Source: Nelumbo lutea
Lineage: Eukaryota; Streptophyta; Magnoliopsida; Proteales; Nelumbonaceae
Reading direction: 5' to 3'
Assembly (NCBI GenBank): GCA_022828595.1
Contig: JAKGHH010000002.1
Location: 85,962,076 to 86,026,075 of the forward strand
Length of the DNA stretch: 64,000 nucleotides
The translations under genes were made by a program, and so were the position numbers. Of this stretch, positions 1 through 12,389 are shown in pieces. Position 1 is the first letter of the stretch, and each line of letters opens with the position of its first letter. The notes beneath the pieces are model-generated. The model worked only from the letters and a program-made list of their open reading frames with translations. It made no database searches and was not told the DNA's origin.

Positions 1-418
1 ACAGCCTAATCCGACACCTAGTGCAGTACCATAATCGGGTCCAGGGGTTGGGTGTAACTTTACAGTTTTGCCCATCAATCTCCAAGGTCCAGGGCAATAC
101 TTGAAATCTGGTCCGGTTCAAGGGTTCAATTAATCCCACACTACATGTGCCTTGGGTCTCACCATGGCGGCCGAGACAAGCCACCCCAACAGTTGGCAAC
201 ACACTAGTGTCAGCCTTGGCAGGATAAATCTCTCCAGACTTATCCAACGCTGTGAACATTCAAAACCCACACAAGCCTCATTAAGTGTCCAGTTTTAGGG
301 TCTTACACAGAAGCATACCACTAAACATGAATCAAACATGTACTTCATTTATTTACATTAAATATCAAGAGTACATCAGAATTGATTGAAGCTAAGGGCA
401 TACAAAAACTGTCCAATA
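1..418 (-). repeat. 3' LTR of Copia-1 (partial)
   Basis: This matches the last 400 or so bases of the other copia LTRs here, including the shared 'gctaagggcatac' block just before the LTR edge. The edge reads TA instead of the usual CA (position 418). It is followed at once by the purine-rich tract (on the minus strand) that primes plus-strand synthesis. Its start lies outside the window. Confidence 0.85.
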
Positions 419-1262
419 GCTCCCACTTGCACTTAGGTCCAATATGGTACTAGCCGGAGTCTCATACTTTCCACGTGTTTCTCAAATACCTTCTGTGTGA
501 GTGGCTTATTTGGTGGGTCTGCCACATTATCCGCTGATGCTACTTTCTGAATTAGGACGTCCCCGCTACTAACGATCTCCCGTAGTACATGGTACTTCCT
601 CTCGATGTGCTTTGACTTTAAGTGGGCCCAAGGCTCCTTAGCCTGGGCGATGGCTCCATTGTTGTCACACAACAACGGGATGGGTGATGTGCTGGATGAA
701 ACCACTCCTAATTTGTGAACGAACTTCTTCATCTACACAGCTTCCTTGCAGCTTCACTTGCGGCAATGTACTCGGCTTCGGTTGTGGAGTCTGCCGTGGA
801 CCCCTGTTTGCTACTTTTCTAGCAAACAGCACAGGTCCTATCGTGAAAACGTACCCAGATGTAGACTTTCTATCATCTGGATTCGACTAAAAATCGGCAT
901 TAGTACACCCCATAATTTTTAGTCAACTACCATCGAATACTAGACAAAACTCTTTTGTCCTTCGAAAGTATTTAAGTATGTTCTTCACAGTTGTCCAATG
1001 CTCCTACCCTGGGTTGGCCTGGAACCTGCTTACAACACTCACTGCTTGAGCAATGTCAGGGCGAGTGCGCAGCATGGCATACATAATGCTCCCTACGGCT
1101 GAGGCATAGGGAACATCTTTCATGCCCTCAATCTCCTCAAAAGTCTAGGGAGACATCTTCTTGGAGAGAGTGACTCCGTGCCTGAAAGAAATGTTTCCTT
1201 TTTTGGAGTTCTCCATGTTGTAGCTTTTGACTATTTTATGAATATAAGCATTCCTAGGATAA
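419..1262 (-). pseudogene. Copia-1 pol remnant: end of reverse transcriptase and RNase H
   Basis: Read on the minus strand, 433-732 encodes a copia RNase H C-terminus with the landmark LLCDNNGAI, followed by an SKHIERKYH block and NVADP near the end. Upstream (740-1262) are broken pieces of RNase H and of the RT C-terminal segment (MENSKKGN, SAVGSIMYA-type motifs) with stops and frameshifts. The fragment stops at about 1262, where the sequence joins the leader. In an intact element this protein degrades the RNA strand of the RNA:DNA hybrid and completes reverse transcription. The family assignment is firm and the copy is non-functional. Confidence 0.88.
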
Positions 1263-1273
1263 TCTAATTATCC

Positions 1274-3007
1274 ACAACCTTTAGTTTGATTCATGTTACT
1301 TACATAGATATGGCTTTTAATCTATGTTCCATTTCCATTTGTTCATCTTTGAGATTACCCTCCTATCTCAGTAACGGAGATGGCGAGATGTCTCTGGAAA
1401 TGTGGGAAGTCACATAGGGTGCTTGGAGCCAACTGTTTCAGCTACATAACCCCACAACCTTTCTGCAACGGATCACATCCACTCATCATATGAGTTTCCC
1501 TTTGGCCTCTGTCAGACAAGGTTCAGAGCCGTTTTTAGTAAACCTTTCTATCTAGTGAGTGCTTACCCATCATATTCAGGTTATGCCAAGGTACCATGAG
1601 AGAGATCCCATTTTCTGGTGAAGCCCCTCCCACATCGGTCTATGACGCCCCTATCATCTTATGAAATACTCTGACAGACCCAACAGCAAATGGATAGCCC
1701 AATTTCATGATGTGTTTCCTCATTACTAAAGGACCCATCATCGTGCTAATGATGGAAGGCCTTTAGAGAGTCCATCATATGGATCTCCCTATCACATGCA
1801 CTCATATTACCGGAGGGAACAAAATTACGCCCTAGTTCTAATTTAGGTCAAACCAAAGTGGCTCCCACTGACTTTCATAAAGTTAGATTTGTGGTGGGCC
1901 TAAATCGGCTAGGGTTTTTCGCACGCTTCCCTTTTCAAGGTTATGGGGCCCACCAAGCCAGGAGGGGTCATCCAATGACCTTATGGGACACCATGGCAAT
2001 GATGTGCGTTCAGCCATGGTGTGCACAAGAGCCACTAACAAGTCATCATGGGCCAAGTGCTTATGGCCCATGGTCACAGCACATCAAGCATCCACACATC
2101 ACATGATATGGAAGAATTGATCCAATCAATCACGAGCTGTAAAGCCCATTAATCAGCCCAACAAAACACAATATTAATAATTAATATCATCTAGGTATAT
2201 GGACTGAATAGCAATTAGCAGTTCGACCCATATAGCTTTTCTCACAAAATGGGCTTTTACACTTTTAACCTTTTAAAACTGGGCTTTACAGGCTGGGCCG
2301 AATTAATCCCTCCAATTGAACATCAGATTTGGGCCTGATAGTGTGAGAAAACTGGACTAAAAATAGTCCCCTTTCGAACCCTAGATTCGGTCCAAACAGA
2401 TTTGGTCCAATCTGGTCCGAGATGGTCCGAAACTGATTTTCAATTCAAGAATTAATTAAGGAACGATCTGAAATTAATATTTCTGATTTTAGACAATCAT
2501 AAATCAGATATGGACTGTTCGCACCACCCGCAAAACAGAGGTTAGTCACTAGGGTTGTAGTTTCATAAACTGCAAAACGTAGAATGCGATCTTTCCATCT
2601 GTGAATCTCCAGCGTCGCCATCTTCTTCAATGAAGAAAATAAAATAAAATAAAAATCATATTTCTATTAATTAATTACATCCTTGATTGAATCCTATACA
2701 TTCAGTCTAGAAAAAAAAATTATTTTACAGACCGAATTGAATAGAAATTACAAAAGTAATGCACAGACAATCTGTGCCAACTCTGCACTTTGATCTCCAG
2801 GTACGAACAATCCATTAAATCAAGAAATAAATCAAGAATCATTCTAAATAAATTTCAGATTTAAATAAAATTAATTTCAAATCAATCACCCTCAACAAGA
2901 AACAATTTCTTGAAATAAAACAACAATTTGTGCAATACCCGGATAGAACAGCTTCTACCGAATTGTGCAGGTTCAGAACTGAATTCTTGGTTCAAGATTC
3001 GAACCTG
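1274..3007 (-). other. Copia-1 5' leader (between primer site and former gag start)
   Basis: About 1.73 kb of non-coding sequence separates the primer site from the place where gag should begin. It is collinear with the leaders of Copia-2, -3 and -4 in this window, with shared blocks such as 'ggtctatgacgcccctatcat', 'caaaccaaagtggctccca' and 'gcccatatagct'. Short ORFs within it are not preserved between copies, so I call it untranslated leader. Confidence 0.8.
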
Positions 3008-3021
3008 TGGCTCTGATACCA
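3008..3021 (-). other. Primer binding site of Copia-1
   Basis: On the minus strand this reads TGGTATCAGAGCCA, the standard copia primer site complementary to the 3' end of initiator methionine tRNA. It begins one base inside the LTR edge at 3023, which fixes the element's orientation and the LTR boundary. Confidence 0.9.
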
Positions 3022-3022
3022 C

Positions 3023-4897
3023 TGAAAGGTACGGTAGAATCCATTGTATGGACGCCAAAACAGTTGCGGAATGGGTGGGTGAATTTAAAAAATTTTCTAC
3101 CTACCTTTCAACTGGGAATCGCATTCCCTAATTTTAGAATCAAGATTCAAGGATCCTACTTGAACCAGAACCGAATCAGATCTGAACCAAAAGTGAAGGG
3201 AGTAATTATACCTGATCCAGAGAAAAAAAAATTCTCCCAAAGTTGGTGTTCACGCCGAAAGAAGGAACCAAGATCTGCTCCTACTGACGATGACACCACA
3301 ACTGTGGAACAAGAACCAGTAGAGTCCGTTCTACACACTGAATCCTTCATAAGAATCCTCTGGATTACAATGATCACCAAACCGAATCAGCCTTTCAAGA
3401 AAGACTAATATCAATAACTTTTCTTGATCCTTCTCTAGCAGAGAAAATGAACTGCAATAGATGAGTGGCGGCTGCAACTAGAGGAAGCTAGAGAAATAGA
3501 TGGCGAACTACTTTTCTTTTCTCTAGGGTTTCTGAGATCCTATCTCACAAAACTACAGAATGTGTTCTGTCTTCCTAGGGTTCGAATTCATGTAATTCGA
3601 TTAGGGTTTCATTTTTTATTTTTCCAGTTGCTTAATGATTAAGAAAGGTTTTCCTGATCATATCAGGAGTTGCCCCTTATCAAAATCTGTATTTGGATTA
3701 GGACTCTTCTTAATCCTATCTACAGATTAGATAAGCTTTTGGGCTCATCCTAATCTCCGATTTGCCTCTTAATAATGATTGATCAAATCAGTTCAGTTCA
3801 AAATGGGCTTCAGGCCCAATAAGGCTATGTGTTCAAAAGTCTTCCAAACTGCTACCCAATTGGGCTTCTTTGTATGGCGTGGGACCCAAGCATTGATCTA
3901 CACACCAGCCACATTGGTTTGGCCCAGGCTCTGTTACAAGGCTTGGTCGAATTCACTGGAAAGCCCAGTGAACCCCTTGAGCCCATCACATGGACCCTAT
4001 GGGCCCAACACTTACACTAAGTGGTCCCTGGGCCAAGCCATCTTATAAAAACCTAGGGACTGTGGGCAGGTGCAAGATTAGCCCATCAGGTATCATCCCA
4101 AATGGCCTTACACTTAACCTCTCAGCTCATAATGATCAAATACTGCCCGACAAGAGAGGACTTCTCCCTCGACTGCAAGGAACAATGCTGCACTCTCTAC
4201 TTACATGAATCCCGGGAATTAAAACCATTTGCAAACATTTTGAAACCATACTTAAATATATATCATATAAATAAATTTTGCAAAACAAAATTCCAACGAT
4301 TGAAATCAACTGCCGTCAGTTTGGTTTCCATTAGAGAAAGTGCATTCCCGATCATTACCTTTGTCCGACAATGGGGCTGATCTCGTCACTATGATCACCC
4401 ACTCAGATGAATTCTCAGACTGTCCCAACATACCCAGGTTTTGACCCCCACTAAGGATTTCCCTGATTGGCATATCAAAGACAGCCTAATCTGAACCTAG
4501 TACAGTACCATAATTGGGTCTAGGGGTCGGATGTAACTTTCCAGTTTTGCCCATCAATCTCCAAGGTCTAGGGCAATACTAGAAATCTGGTCCGATTCAA
4601 GGGTTCAATTAATCCCACACTGCATGTGCCTTGGGTCTCACCTTGGCGGCTGAGACAAGCGACCCCAATAGTTGGCAGCACACCAGTGTCAGCCTTGGCA
4701 GGATAAATCTCCCCAGACTTATCCAACGGTTGTGAACATTCAAAACCCACACAAGCCTCATTAAATGTCCAGTTTTAGGGTGTTACGCAGAAGCATACCG
4801 CTGAACATGAATCAAACATGTACTTCATTTATTTACATTAAATATCAAGAGTACATCAGAGTTGATTGAAGCTAAGGGCATACAAAAACTGTCCAAC
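3023..4897 (-). repeat. 5' LTR of Copia-1
   Basis: On the plus strand it starts TGAAAGG next to the primer site and ends near 'actgtccaac' at 4897. The length of about 1.88 kb agrees with the complete solo LTR at 28063-30014. The terminal CA is blurred (CTA). Several ORFs inside it, for example 3007-3408, are chance frames in U5/R sequence. Confidence 0.87.
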
Positions 4898-4905
4898 TAG
4901 TTGAA

Positions 4906-5946
4906 CTGAACTGAATCAGATTTGAAAGAAAGTTCAAATCAACAAGAATTAGTCTTGCTGATTTGACCTAGTCAGCATGAAAATCTATGAATTTGGTTAT
5001 TAGATTTGGGGCCTATAATCTGAAAATTAATCTTTATTTTTCCTGATATTATTTATAATTATTCCATTCTAAATTCTTGAATTCATGGGATGAAAGTGTT
5101 ATGGAGATCAAATTCTTTGGTGGTAACAAGATTTATGCACACCATTTGATTATTTGATTATTTGGTTTCTATTAATTTTTTTATTTTTTAGAAAAATGTA
5201 TTAGGATTTTTTTCTGATGTAAGAATTAGAAATTAGGGTTCTTCTAATTTATTTACATTAGAGGACTCACCAAGATCGTAGAGAAAAATGGAGAAGGAGA
5301 TCAATGTGGAGATAGCAGTTCGTTGGCTTCCAGCTTTTGTTCCAATTAAATTTGGACACACACAATCAACCCTACTTATTTAATTTATTAAATTGTGGTT
5401 TATATTCTGATATGATTGTGAATCATAACTTAGAATTTTCAGATCATAATCTATGTGGATTGTTCCGTGTTTTGGGCACAAAACCCTAGGCCGATTTGAC
5501 CTAGTTTTGCTCCAACATACATGGGCCAAACCAATGGTTGGTTAGGGATTGATAACATCCCCTTAGATCACTAATTAAGTTATCAAATTTGTCTCTAGGC
5601 CAGGGGTTTGATGGGACATTCCATGCACTAATTCAACCCATGATTGTAAAACCTAATTAGAATTAAATTAAAGCATGATAAGCCCATTTTAGTGTAGACA
5701 ACTATATTGGTCGAACTGCTTTTTATAGTTGGGCTCATATTTCAAGATAAATATTATTATATAATTGGGTCCATTAATGGGCTCAACATGTATTAATCTA
5801 GATGAATTTTGGTTTTACAAGATTTAATTTAACTTTGATCAATTATGTATGTGATGTTCTAAGCGAATGTGATTCGTACATGGACCATTAGTGCTTAGCC
5901 CATGAAAAGACTTGTGTGACCCTATTAAAGGCTTTTCTTTTGTTTT
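4906..5946 (+). repeat. Inverted copia leader fragment
   Basis: Read on the plus strand, this stretch follows the reverse complement of the copia leader. The blocks 'ggtcgaactgctttttatag', 'gatcaattatg' and 'aatgtattaggattt...ctgatgtaa' appear in the same order as in the antisense of 11400-12100 and 2040-2720. It is more diverged than the other copies and lacks LTRs and coding sequence. It is the only copia fragment in the window on the plus strand. It fills the gap between Copia-1 and Copia-2. Confidence 0.7.
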
Positions 5947-7528
5947 TGAAGAGAAGGGAGATCCATTGAATAGATGGCCGAGCCATGCAGGAAGGTGGGG
6001 TGAAATTTCAAAAATTTATTTCTTTCCCTTCCCAAGAATTGTATTTTCAAATTTAGAAAATTGCATTTTCAAGTTTCGTTCTTGAATCCAAAACCGGACC
6101 AGATCTGAAACCAAAAGGAAGTGAGGGATATACCTGACACGAAGTAGCAGTAACTCCCAATGTTGGTGTTCATGTCTAAAGAGAAGACCAAAATCCGCCT
6201 CCACTGAAAATGACACAGTGTGTAGTGAAGCAGGATCAGCAGGATGGTTCTTCAGCAAGAACCTGAATTCTTTAGCAAGAATTGGGTAAGGGCTAGTGAA
6301 CATGACTTTAGATTACTTCTTCTACCAAGAAGCAATATCAAGAACACTTCTTGATCAGTGGATCTGATCAGTTCAAAATTGAATTCGCCTCCTTTTAATT
6401 AACTAACTTAAGCCCAGTTCGAATTGGGCCTTAGGCCCATTAAGCTTATGTGCTCACTTACTCCTTAACTTGCTGCCCAGTTGGCTCTCTTTGTATGGCG
6501 TGGGACCCTAACATTGATCTACACATCAGCCACATGGGTTCAGCCCAACCTTTGTTACAAAGCATGGCCGAATTCACTGTAGGAGATAATGAACCCCTAA
6601 GTCTATCACCATGGGCTCTTAATGGGCCCAACATTTACACTAAATGGTTCTTGCATCCAGCCACCTTATAAAAACCCAAGAACTGTGGGCAGATGCATGA
6701 TTAGCTCATCAGGTATTACCCTCAATGGTCTTACACTTAACCTCTCAACCCTTAATGATCAAACACTGCCCGACAAGAGAGCATCTCTCCCTCGGCTGCA
6801 AGGTACAGTGCTGCACTCTCTATTCACATGGATATCGAGAATTAAAACCTTTTGTAAATATTTTGAAACCATAATATATAAGTATATCTTTATATAAATA
6901 TATTTTGCAAAACCAAATTTTAAACATCTTCGAAATCCACTACGGACAGTTTAGGTTTCCAATAGAGAGAGTGCATTACCCGATCATTCCCTTTGTCCGA
7001 CAAAGGGGTCGATCCTGTCACTATGATCACCCACTCAAGTGAATTCTTGGACTGCCCCAACATACCCAAGTTTTGACCCCCTCTAAGGATCTCACTGATT
7101 GGCATATCAATAACAGCCCAATCCGACACCTAGTGCAGTACCATAATCGAGTCTAGGGGTCAGGTGTAACATTCCAGTTTTGCCCATCCATCTCCAAGGC
7201 CCAGGGCAATACTGGAATTTGGTCCAGTTCAGGGTTTCAAGAAAACCCACACTACATGTACCTCAGGTCTCACATTGAAAGCTGAGACAAGCCACCCCAA
7301 CCAACTTGGCAACACATCAGTGCCAGCCTTGGCAGGATAAATCTCCCCAGATCTATCCAACGACTATGAAGATTCTAAACTAACACAAGTCTCATAAGTG
7401 TCCAGTTTGAGGGTATTACACAGAAACACACCACAATGACATGAATCAAATATGTACTTTATTCATTTACAATAAATGCCATAATGTACATCATGCTGAT
7501 TAGAGCTAAGGGCATACACTGTCTAACA
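5947..7528 (-). repeat. 3' LTR of Copia-2
   Basis: It starts TGAAGAGAAGGGAGATCC on the plus strand and ends 'ctgtctaaca' at 7528, followed by the purine-tract complement 'ctcccacttg'. It is about 1.58 kb, shorter than the full 1.95-kb LTR. Near 6366 the sequence jumps over roughly 200 bases that are present in the partner LTR around 12780-12980. Confidence 0.85.
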
Positions 7529-7539
7529 ACTCCCACTTG

Positions 7540-9730
7540 CACTTAGGTCCAATCGAGTACAAGCCCTAGTCCCAAACTGTCCATGTGTTTCTTAAACACT
7601 TTCTGTGTCATTGGCTCTACTAATGGGTCTGTCACATTTTCCACTGATTCTACCTTCTGATAACAATCTCCCGTAGATCTAGTGTTGTCACACAACAGTG
7701 GTATGGGTGATGTGTTGAATTCATAATTCACTTACGGAAAGGTGCTTGGCTTGGGTTATGGACTATTTTTGTACTACTTAGGACCCCCATCTTAAAGATG
7801 TAACCAGATATAGACTTTTTATCATTTGAATATGACTGGAAGTCGGTATCATTATACCTGACGATCTGTAGTGAACTACCATCAAATACCAGACAAAACT
7901 CTTTTGTCCTTAGAAGGTATTTCAGTATGTTCTTCACAGTTGTCCAGTGTTCCTATCCTAGGTTAGACTGGTATCTATTTACCACACTCACTGCTTGAGC
8001 AATGTCAGGATGAGTGCAAACATAGCATACATGATGCTGCCTATGGCTGAGGCATAGGGAATCTCCTCCATGCCCTTAGTCTCCTCGGAAGTCTTGGGAG
8101 ACATACCCTTGGAGAGAGTGACTCCATGCCTGAAAGGAACATTTCCTTTCTTGGAGTTCTCCATGTTGTATCTCATGTCTATTTTGTCAATGTAAGCAGA
8201 CTGGGATAATCCTATTATCCTCTTCAATCTATCTCTATAGAGTCAAAGACCCAGTATGTAGGAGGCTTCTCTAAGATCTTTCATGGAGAATTGTTGTGAA
8301 AGCCACACTTTCACCGTAGTTAACATTCCTACATCATTCCCAATGAGTAGAATGTCATCTACATACAGAACCAAGAATGTAACCTTATCGCCACTAGTCT
8401 TCCTGTAAATACAGGGCTCATCCGAATTTCGCTCAAAGTCAAACTATTTGACGATAGAGTCAAACTGGATGTTCCAACTTCTAGAAGCTTGCTTAAGTTC
8501 ATATATGGATTGGTTGAGTTTACATACCATGTGTTCCTAACTTGCAGCTATGAAACCTTGTGGTTGCTACATATAAATATCTTCAGTAAGACCTACATTC
8601 AAGAATATAGTTTTAACATCCATTTTCCAAATCTTATTGTCATGGTACACTACTACATCTAGCAAGATCCTAATGGATTTAAGTATGGCCACAGGCGAGA
8701 ATGTTTCATCATAATCGATTCCCTCTTTCTGAGTGTATCATGTCGCCACAAGACGAGCCTTATAGGTTTCAACTTTACCATCGGAGCCCTTCTTCCTCTT
8801 ATAGATCCATTTGCAACCAATTGCCTTTACCCCAGGGGGCGGATCTACTAGAGTCCAGACTCCATTAGTCTCCATTGAGTCCATCTCAGCTCTCATGGCA
8901 TCTACCCACTTCAAGGAATCTATGTCCAACATAGCTTCCGTATAAGTCACGGGATCCTCCTCACTTGTCATGGCTTCCACCAAGTAACTTTCTTTGTCAT
9001 AGTCGTAATGAACTAGAGGCCTGGATACCAAGGTAGACCTTCTAGGTTGAGTATCTGGAGCTTGTGGGACATCTTCCATTGCTCCTGGGATCTCCTCATC
9101 AAGAATAACTTCTTGCTGAAGATTCTCTAGGATGTAATCTTTTTCTAAGAAATAGGCATTTCGACTACAAAACACCTTTTGTTCTTTTAGATCATATAAT
9201 AGGTAACCTATAGAGCCTTTGGGGTAACCTACAAATAGCCAACGACTAGTCTTGGATTCCAGTTTGTCAGCACTAGTTCTTTTAACATGTGTTAGATAAA
9301 CCCAAATCTTCAATTGTCTCACACTTGGTTTCTTATTGGTCCAAAGATCATAGGGAGTCTTCGGAATGGATTTGGTTGGAACCCAGTTTAGCATGTATGT
9401 CGTAGTCTCCAATGCCTATCCCCAAAAGGATGTAGGTAATTCTGAGTAGATGAGAAGTGATCGGACCATATCCAATAGGGTCTGGTTCCTATAATCTGAC
9501 ACACCATTTAATTGTGGTGTAGCGGAAGGGGCTAATTTTGATACTATCCCATTGTTCTTTAAGTAGTTATTGAATTCGTCAGAGAGATACTCACCACCTC
9601 GATCTATTCAAAGGGCTTTAATTTCTCTCCCTAACTATTTCTCAACTTCTTGTCTAAACTCCTTGAACTTTTCAAAGGATTCAGACATGTCTCATTAGGT
9701 ATACATAACCATACCAAGAATAATCATTGG
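7540..9730 (-). pseudogene. Copia-2 pol remnant: integrase C-half, reverse transcriptase, RNase H
   Basis: On the minus strand, domains run right to left. Integrase core remnants (DRGGEYLS, then GVSDYRN where GVSERRN is usual) lie at about 9480-9640. The integrase C-terminus and linker ([15 protein letters not shown]) follow in the 224-residue open stretch 8738-9412, which ends with VDPPPGVKAIGCKWIYKRKKG at the start of RT. The RT core (MDVKTIFLN, YELKQASRSWN) follows, with the catalytic box intact as LVLYVDDILL near 8340-8375. RNase H (7543-7937) is broken into pieces. Multiple stops and frameshifts make it non-functional. The intact YVDD contrasts with Copia-4. Confidence 0.9.
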
Positions 9731-9738
9731 TAAAGGTT

Positions 9739-9826
9739 CTATCTCAAAGGATTCATGCTTATGTCTCAAAGGATTCAGGCTTATGTCTCAAAGGATTCAG
9801 ACTTATGTCTCAAAGGATTCAGGCTT
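9739..9826. repeat. Four tandem 22-bp units inside Copia-2 integrase region
   Basis: The unit 'atgtctcaaaggattcaggctt' occurs four times head to tail with one or two changes each. It derives from a single-copy site (compare 44625-44646 in Copia-4). It is followed by a second copy of the local sequence 'taatttctctccctaacta', so it marks a local duplication with an adjacent deletion. Confidence 0.9.
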
Positions 9827-9859
9827 TAATTTCTCTCCCTAACTATTTCTCAACTTCTT

Positions 9860-10590
9860 GTCCATCACTCAGTCTTTTGCTTATCTTGAAACCCTATAGT
9901 GAGTTATACGCATGAGTTGAAGCCCTGGAGTCAATACACTAGGAAGTAGAAGTGACCAACAAATTGGTCTCTATGATGAAAGAATCGAACATACCTTATT
10001 TCTTAGTCTCCAGGTATTGAGGACAATTCCTCTACCAGTGGTCGGTCTACTTGTAGAAGTGACAGGCATCCGATGCCTTGTTTTTCTTCTGCTTTTTGGT
10101 TTTGCTACCCTTATTTTGAGCCTTCCTTTTGTCCTTCCGCTTTTTCTTGCCTGATTTTCCACCTTCAACAAGCATGGCTATTAGCTTATCATTCTTAATC
10201 AGTTCTTCAGCCTTCTACAACATATTGCTAAATTCTTGAAGGCTAACGTTTAGCTTATTCATGTTGTAATTCATGATAAACTAATTGAAGGATGGAGGCA
10301 AGGAATTGAGAATAGCATCAATTTTGGAGTCATGATCTAGCCTTGACCTGAGAGCCTCTAGTTCATAGATATAACCCATCATCTTTAAACAATGGTCATG
10401 AACCTATTGGTTCTCGGTCATTTGTATGGTCATAAACAATTTTAAGACCTCTGTCGAAAGCAGGGTTCTTAGCAATTTTGTCCAATTTCTCGGATGTCAG
10501 AACCAGCATAAGGTTTCAGAACCAGTCAACATAATTAGGGCCCTTGAGTTTGTTATCATCCAACAACTTGGTGAAGTTTCCGTTTGCCAT
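9860..10590 (-). pseudogene. Copia-2 gag remnant with zinc knuckle and protease edge
   Basis: On the minus strand gag would start at the ATG at 10588-10590 (MANG...KLLDDNKLKGPNYVDWF). Further along come the LEALRSRLDH, INAILNSLPPSFN and MNYNMNK blocks, a lysine-rich basic stretch and a CCHC zinc knuckle near 10020-10070, damaged at its second cysteine (CHFY) and by stops. The protease edge CIDSRAS sits near 9930. In a live element gag forms the particle and binds the RNA. This copy is frameshifted throughout. Confidence 0.85.
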
Positions 10591-12374
10591 TTCTGGTAAA
10601 GGCAAAGCAGATTTATAGGTCCACAACCTAATTGATTCATGTCATCACATAGAAAGGGCTTTTAATCTATGTTCTATTTCCATTTTGGACATCTCTGAGG
10701 TTCCCTCCAATCTCAGTGACGGAGACAGTTGTGTCTCTGAAAATGTAGGAATCCACATGGAGTGCATGGAGCCAACTGTTTCAGCTACAAAACCCCACCA
10801 CCTTCTATTAAGGATCTCATCCACTCATCTTATGAGCTTTCCCTTTGGCCTTTGTCAAACAAGGTTCATAGCCCTTTTAGGTTAAACCTTTCTATGTAAT
10901 AAGTGCTCACCAATCATGTTTGTAAATGCCAAGGTACCATGAGAAAGTCTTCAATTTTAGGATAGGCCCCTCCCACATTAGTCTATGATGCCTCTATCAT
11001 CTTAAGAAGCAATCCAGCCAACTGCATTAGCAGATGGATAGCCCAATTTTGTGGTGCATCTCCACCCACCAATATAGCCAACCTTCATACTAATGATGGA
11101 AGGCCTTTAGAGAATTTATTCCCTATCACATTCACTTATATTAACTAGAGGGAACGTAAAGGGTAAGGCCCTAGATCTGATTTGGGTCAAACCAAAGTGG
11201 CTCCCACTAACTTTCATAAAGTTAGATTCAAAGTGGACCCAAAACAGCTAGGGTTCTGGGGTGTTCCTCTTGGGGAGAAACTGAAGCAGACCCCACTAAG
11301 AAGGGAGATCATCCAATGATCTTAAGAGCACCATGGCAATGATGTGCATTCAGCCATGGTGTTCGAAAGAGCCACTATCGAATTAACATGGGCCAAGTAC
11401 TTATGGCCCATATACGTAGCACATCACATCACATACATCACATGCATGAAATCCATAATTGATCCAATCAATTAAATAACTGTAAAACCCATAATTAAAA
11501 TTTAAAGCCCATAATATTATCAAATAATATTATCTAGGTATATGGGCTGAACTACAAAGAGCAGTTCGACCCATATAGCATTTATGCTGAATTGGGCTAA
11601 AGTAGTTTTGACAAATTAAAACAGGGTTTCATAGAGGTGGGCCAAATTACATCTTGCAATTATCCATCAAAACCTTGGCCCATATATGGAATTTTAGGGC
11701 TGAGAACAGCCCCCATCGAACCACAGATTTGGTCCAACCAGTTTGGCCCAATCTGGTTTGAATGGGTCTAGGGTTTGGTGTTTAATTCAAGATTCAATTC
11801 AAGAGGATGATCTGAAAATTAGATATGGCTGATAAATGACAATCAAAATTAGAAGATAAACACATCAGTGGGCTGTTCATGTGGATCCAAACCTACAAGA
11901 AAAAGATTAGTCATAGCTTGCAAATTTGATTTCTACAAATCGTAGATCACAGATTTATCATCTACGCAAATGTCTTCTCCTCCACGCGAACTAGCTTCTT
12001 CTTCCAACAAAATAAAATAGAAAAAGCTTAATTTTTTATTAATTTACATCAGAACCAAATCCTATACATTCTATCTAAAAAATAAAAAAAAAATATTTAC
12101 AAACCAAGAATGAATAGAATACATCATTTGCACGAATTCATTGCGCCAAAAAAAGATTTCAATCTCCACCATACAAACAGCCCAAAATCCAAGAAATATA
12201 AATAGAGCAATTCTAAATATATTAAAGATTAATAGAGATTAAATTTTCAGATCATTCGCCCAAAACTAGGAACCTATTTCCCAGTGAAACTGCAAACTGT
12301 ACAAATTGGGTAGAACGATTTCTACCAATTTGCGCAGATCAGATTTGGTTTATTTTTTGTTCAAGAATTGAACC
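10591..12374 (-). other. Copia-2 5' leader
   Basis: About 1.78 kb lies between gag and the primer site, collinear with the leaders of Copia-1 and Copia-4. No reading frame is shared among the copies. An ORF at 12361-12720 spans the primer site and LTR and is not a gene. Confidence 0.8.
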
Positions 12375-12388
12375 TGGCTTTGATACCA
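12375..12388 (-). other. Primer binding site of Copia-2
   Basis: On the minus strand it reads TGGTATCAAAGCCA, one change from the initiator-Met-tRNA site seen in Copia-1. It is one base from the LTR start TGAAGGG at 12390. Confidence 0.88.
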
Positions 12389-12389
12389 C

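Larger units (their letters stand above)
1..4897 (-). mobile_element. Copia-1: internally deleted Ty1/copia LTR retrotransposon, left LTR cut by window edge
   Basis: This is a minus-strand copia element with LTR remains at both ends (1-418 and 3023-4897), a primer binding site next to the right LTR and a purine tract next to the left LTR (CTCCCACTTG on the plus strand at 420-429). Between them only the end of pol and the long leader remain. At about 1262-1273 the sequence jumps from the reverse transcriptase region directly to the segment just upstream of gag, so protease, integrase, most of RT and all of gag are gone. Copia-4 in this window has the missing parts and shows what was lost. The element cannot encode its own movement. 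The lost left edge prevents a target-site check. Confidence 0.88.

Noticed and set aside
1858..2106. Overlapping ORFs in the Copia-1 leader on both strands
   Set aside because: They are not preserved in the collinear leaders of Copia-2 and Copia-4.
3008..3021. Possible tRNA gene at the TGGTATCAGAGCC sequences
   Set aside because: Only the primer-site complement of a tRNA 3' end is present, with no cloverleaf around it.
9739..9826. CRISPR-like regular repeats
   Set aside because: The 22-bp units are contiguous without spacers and lie in a plant retrotransposon.
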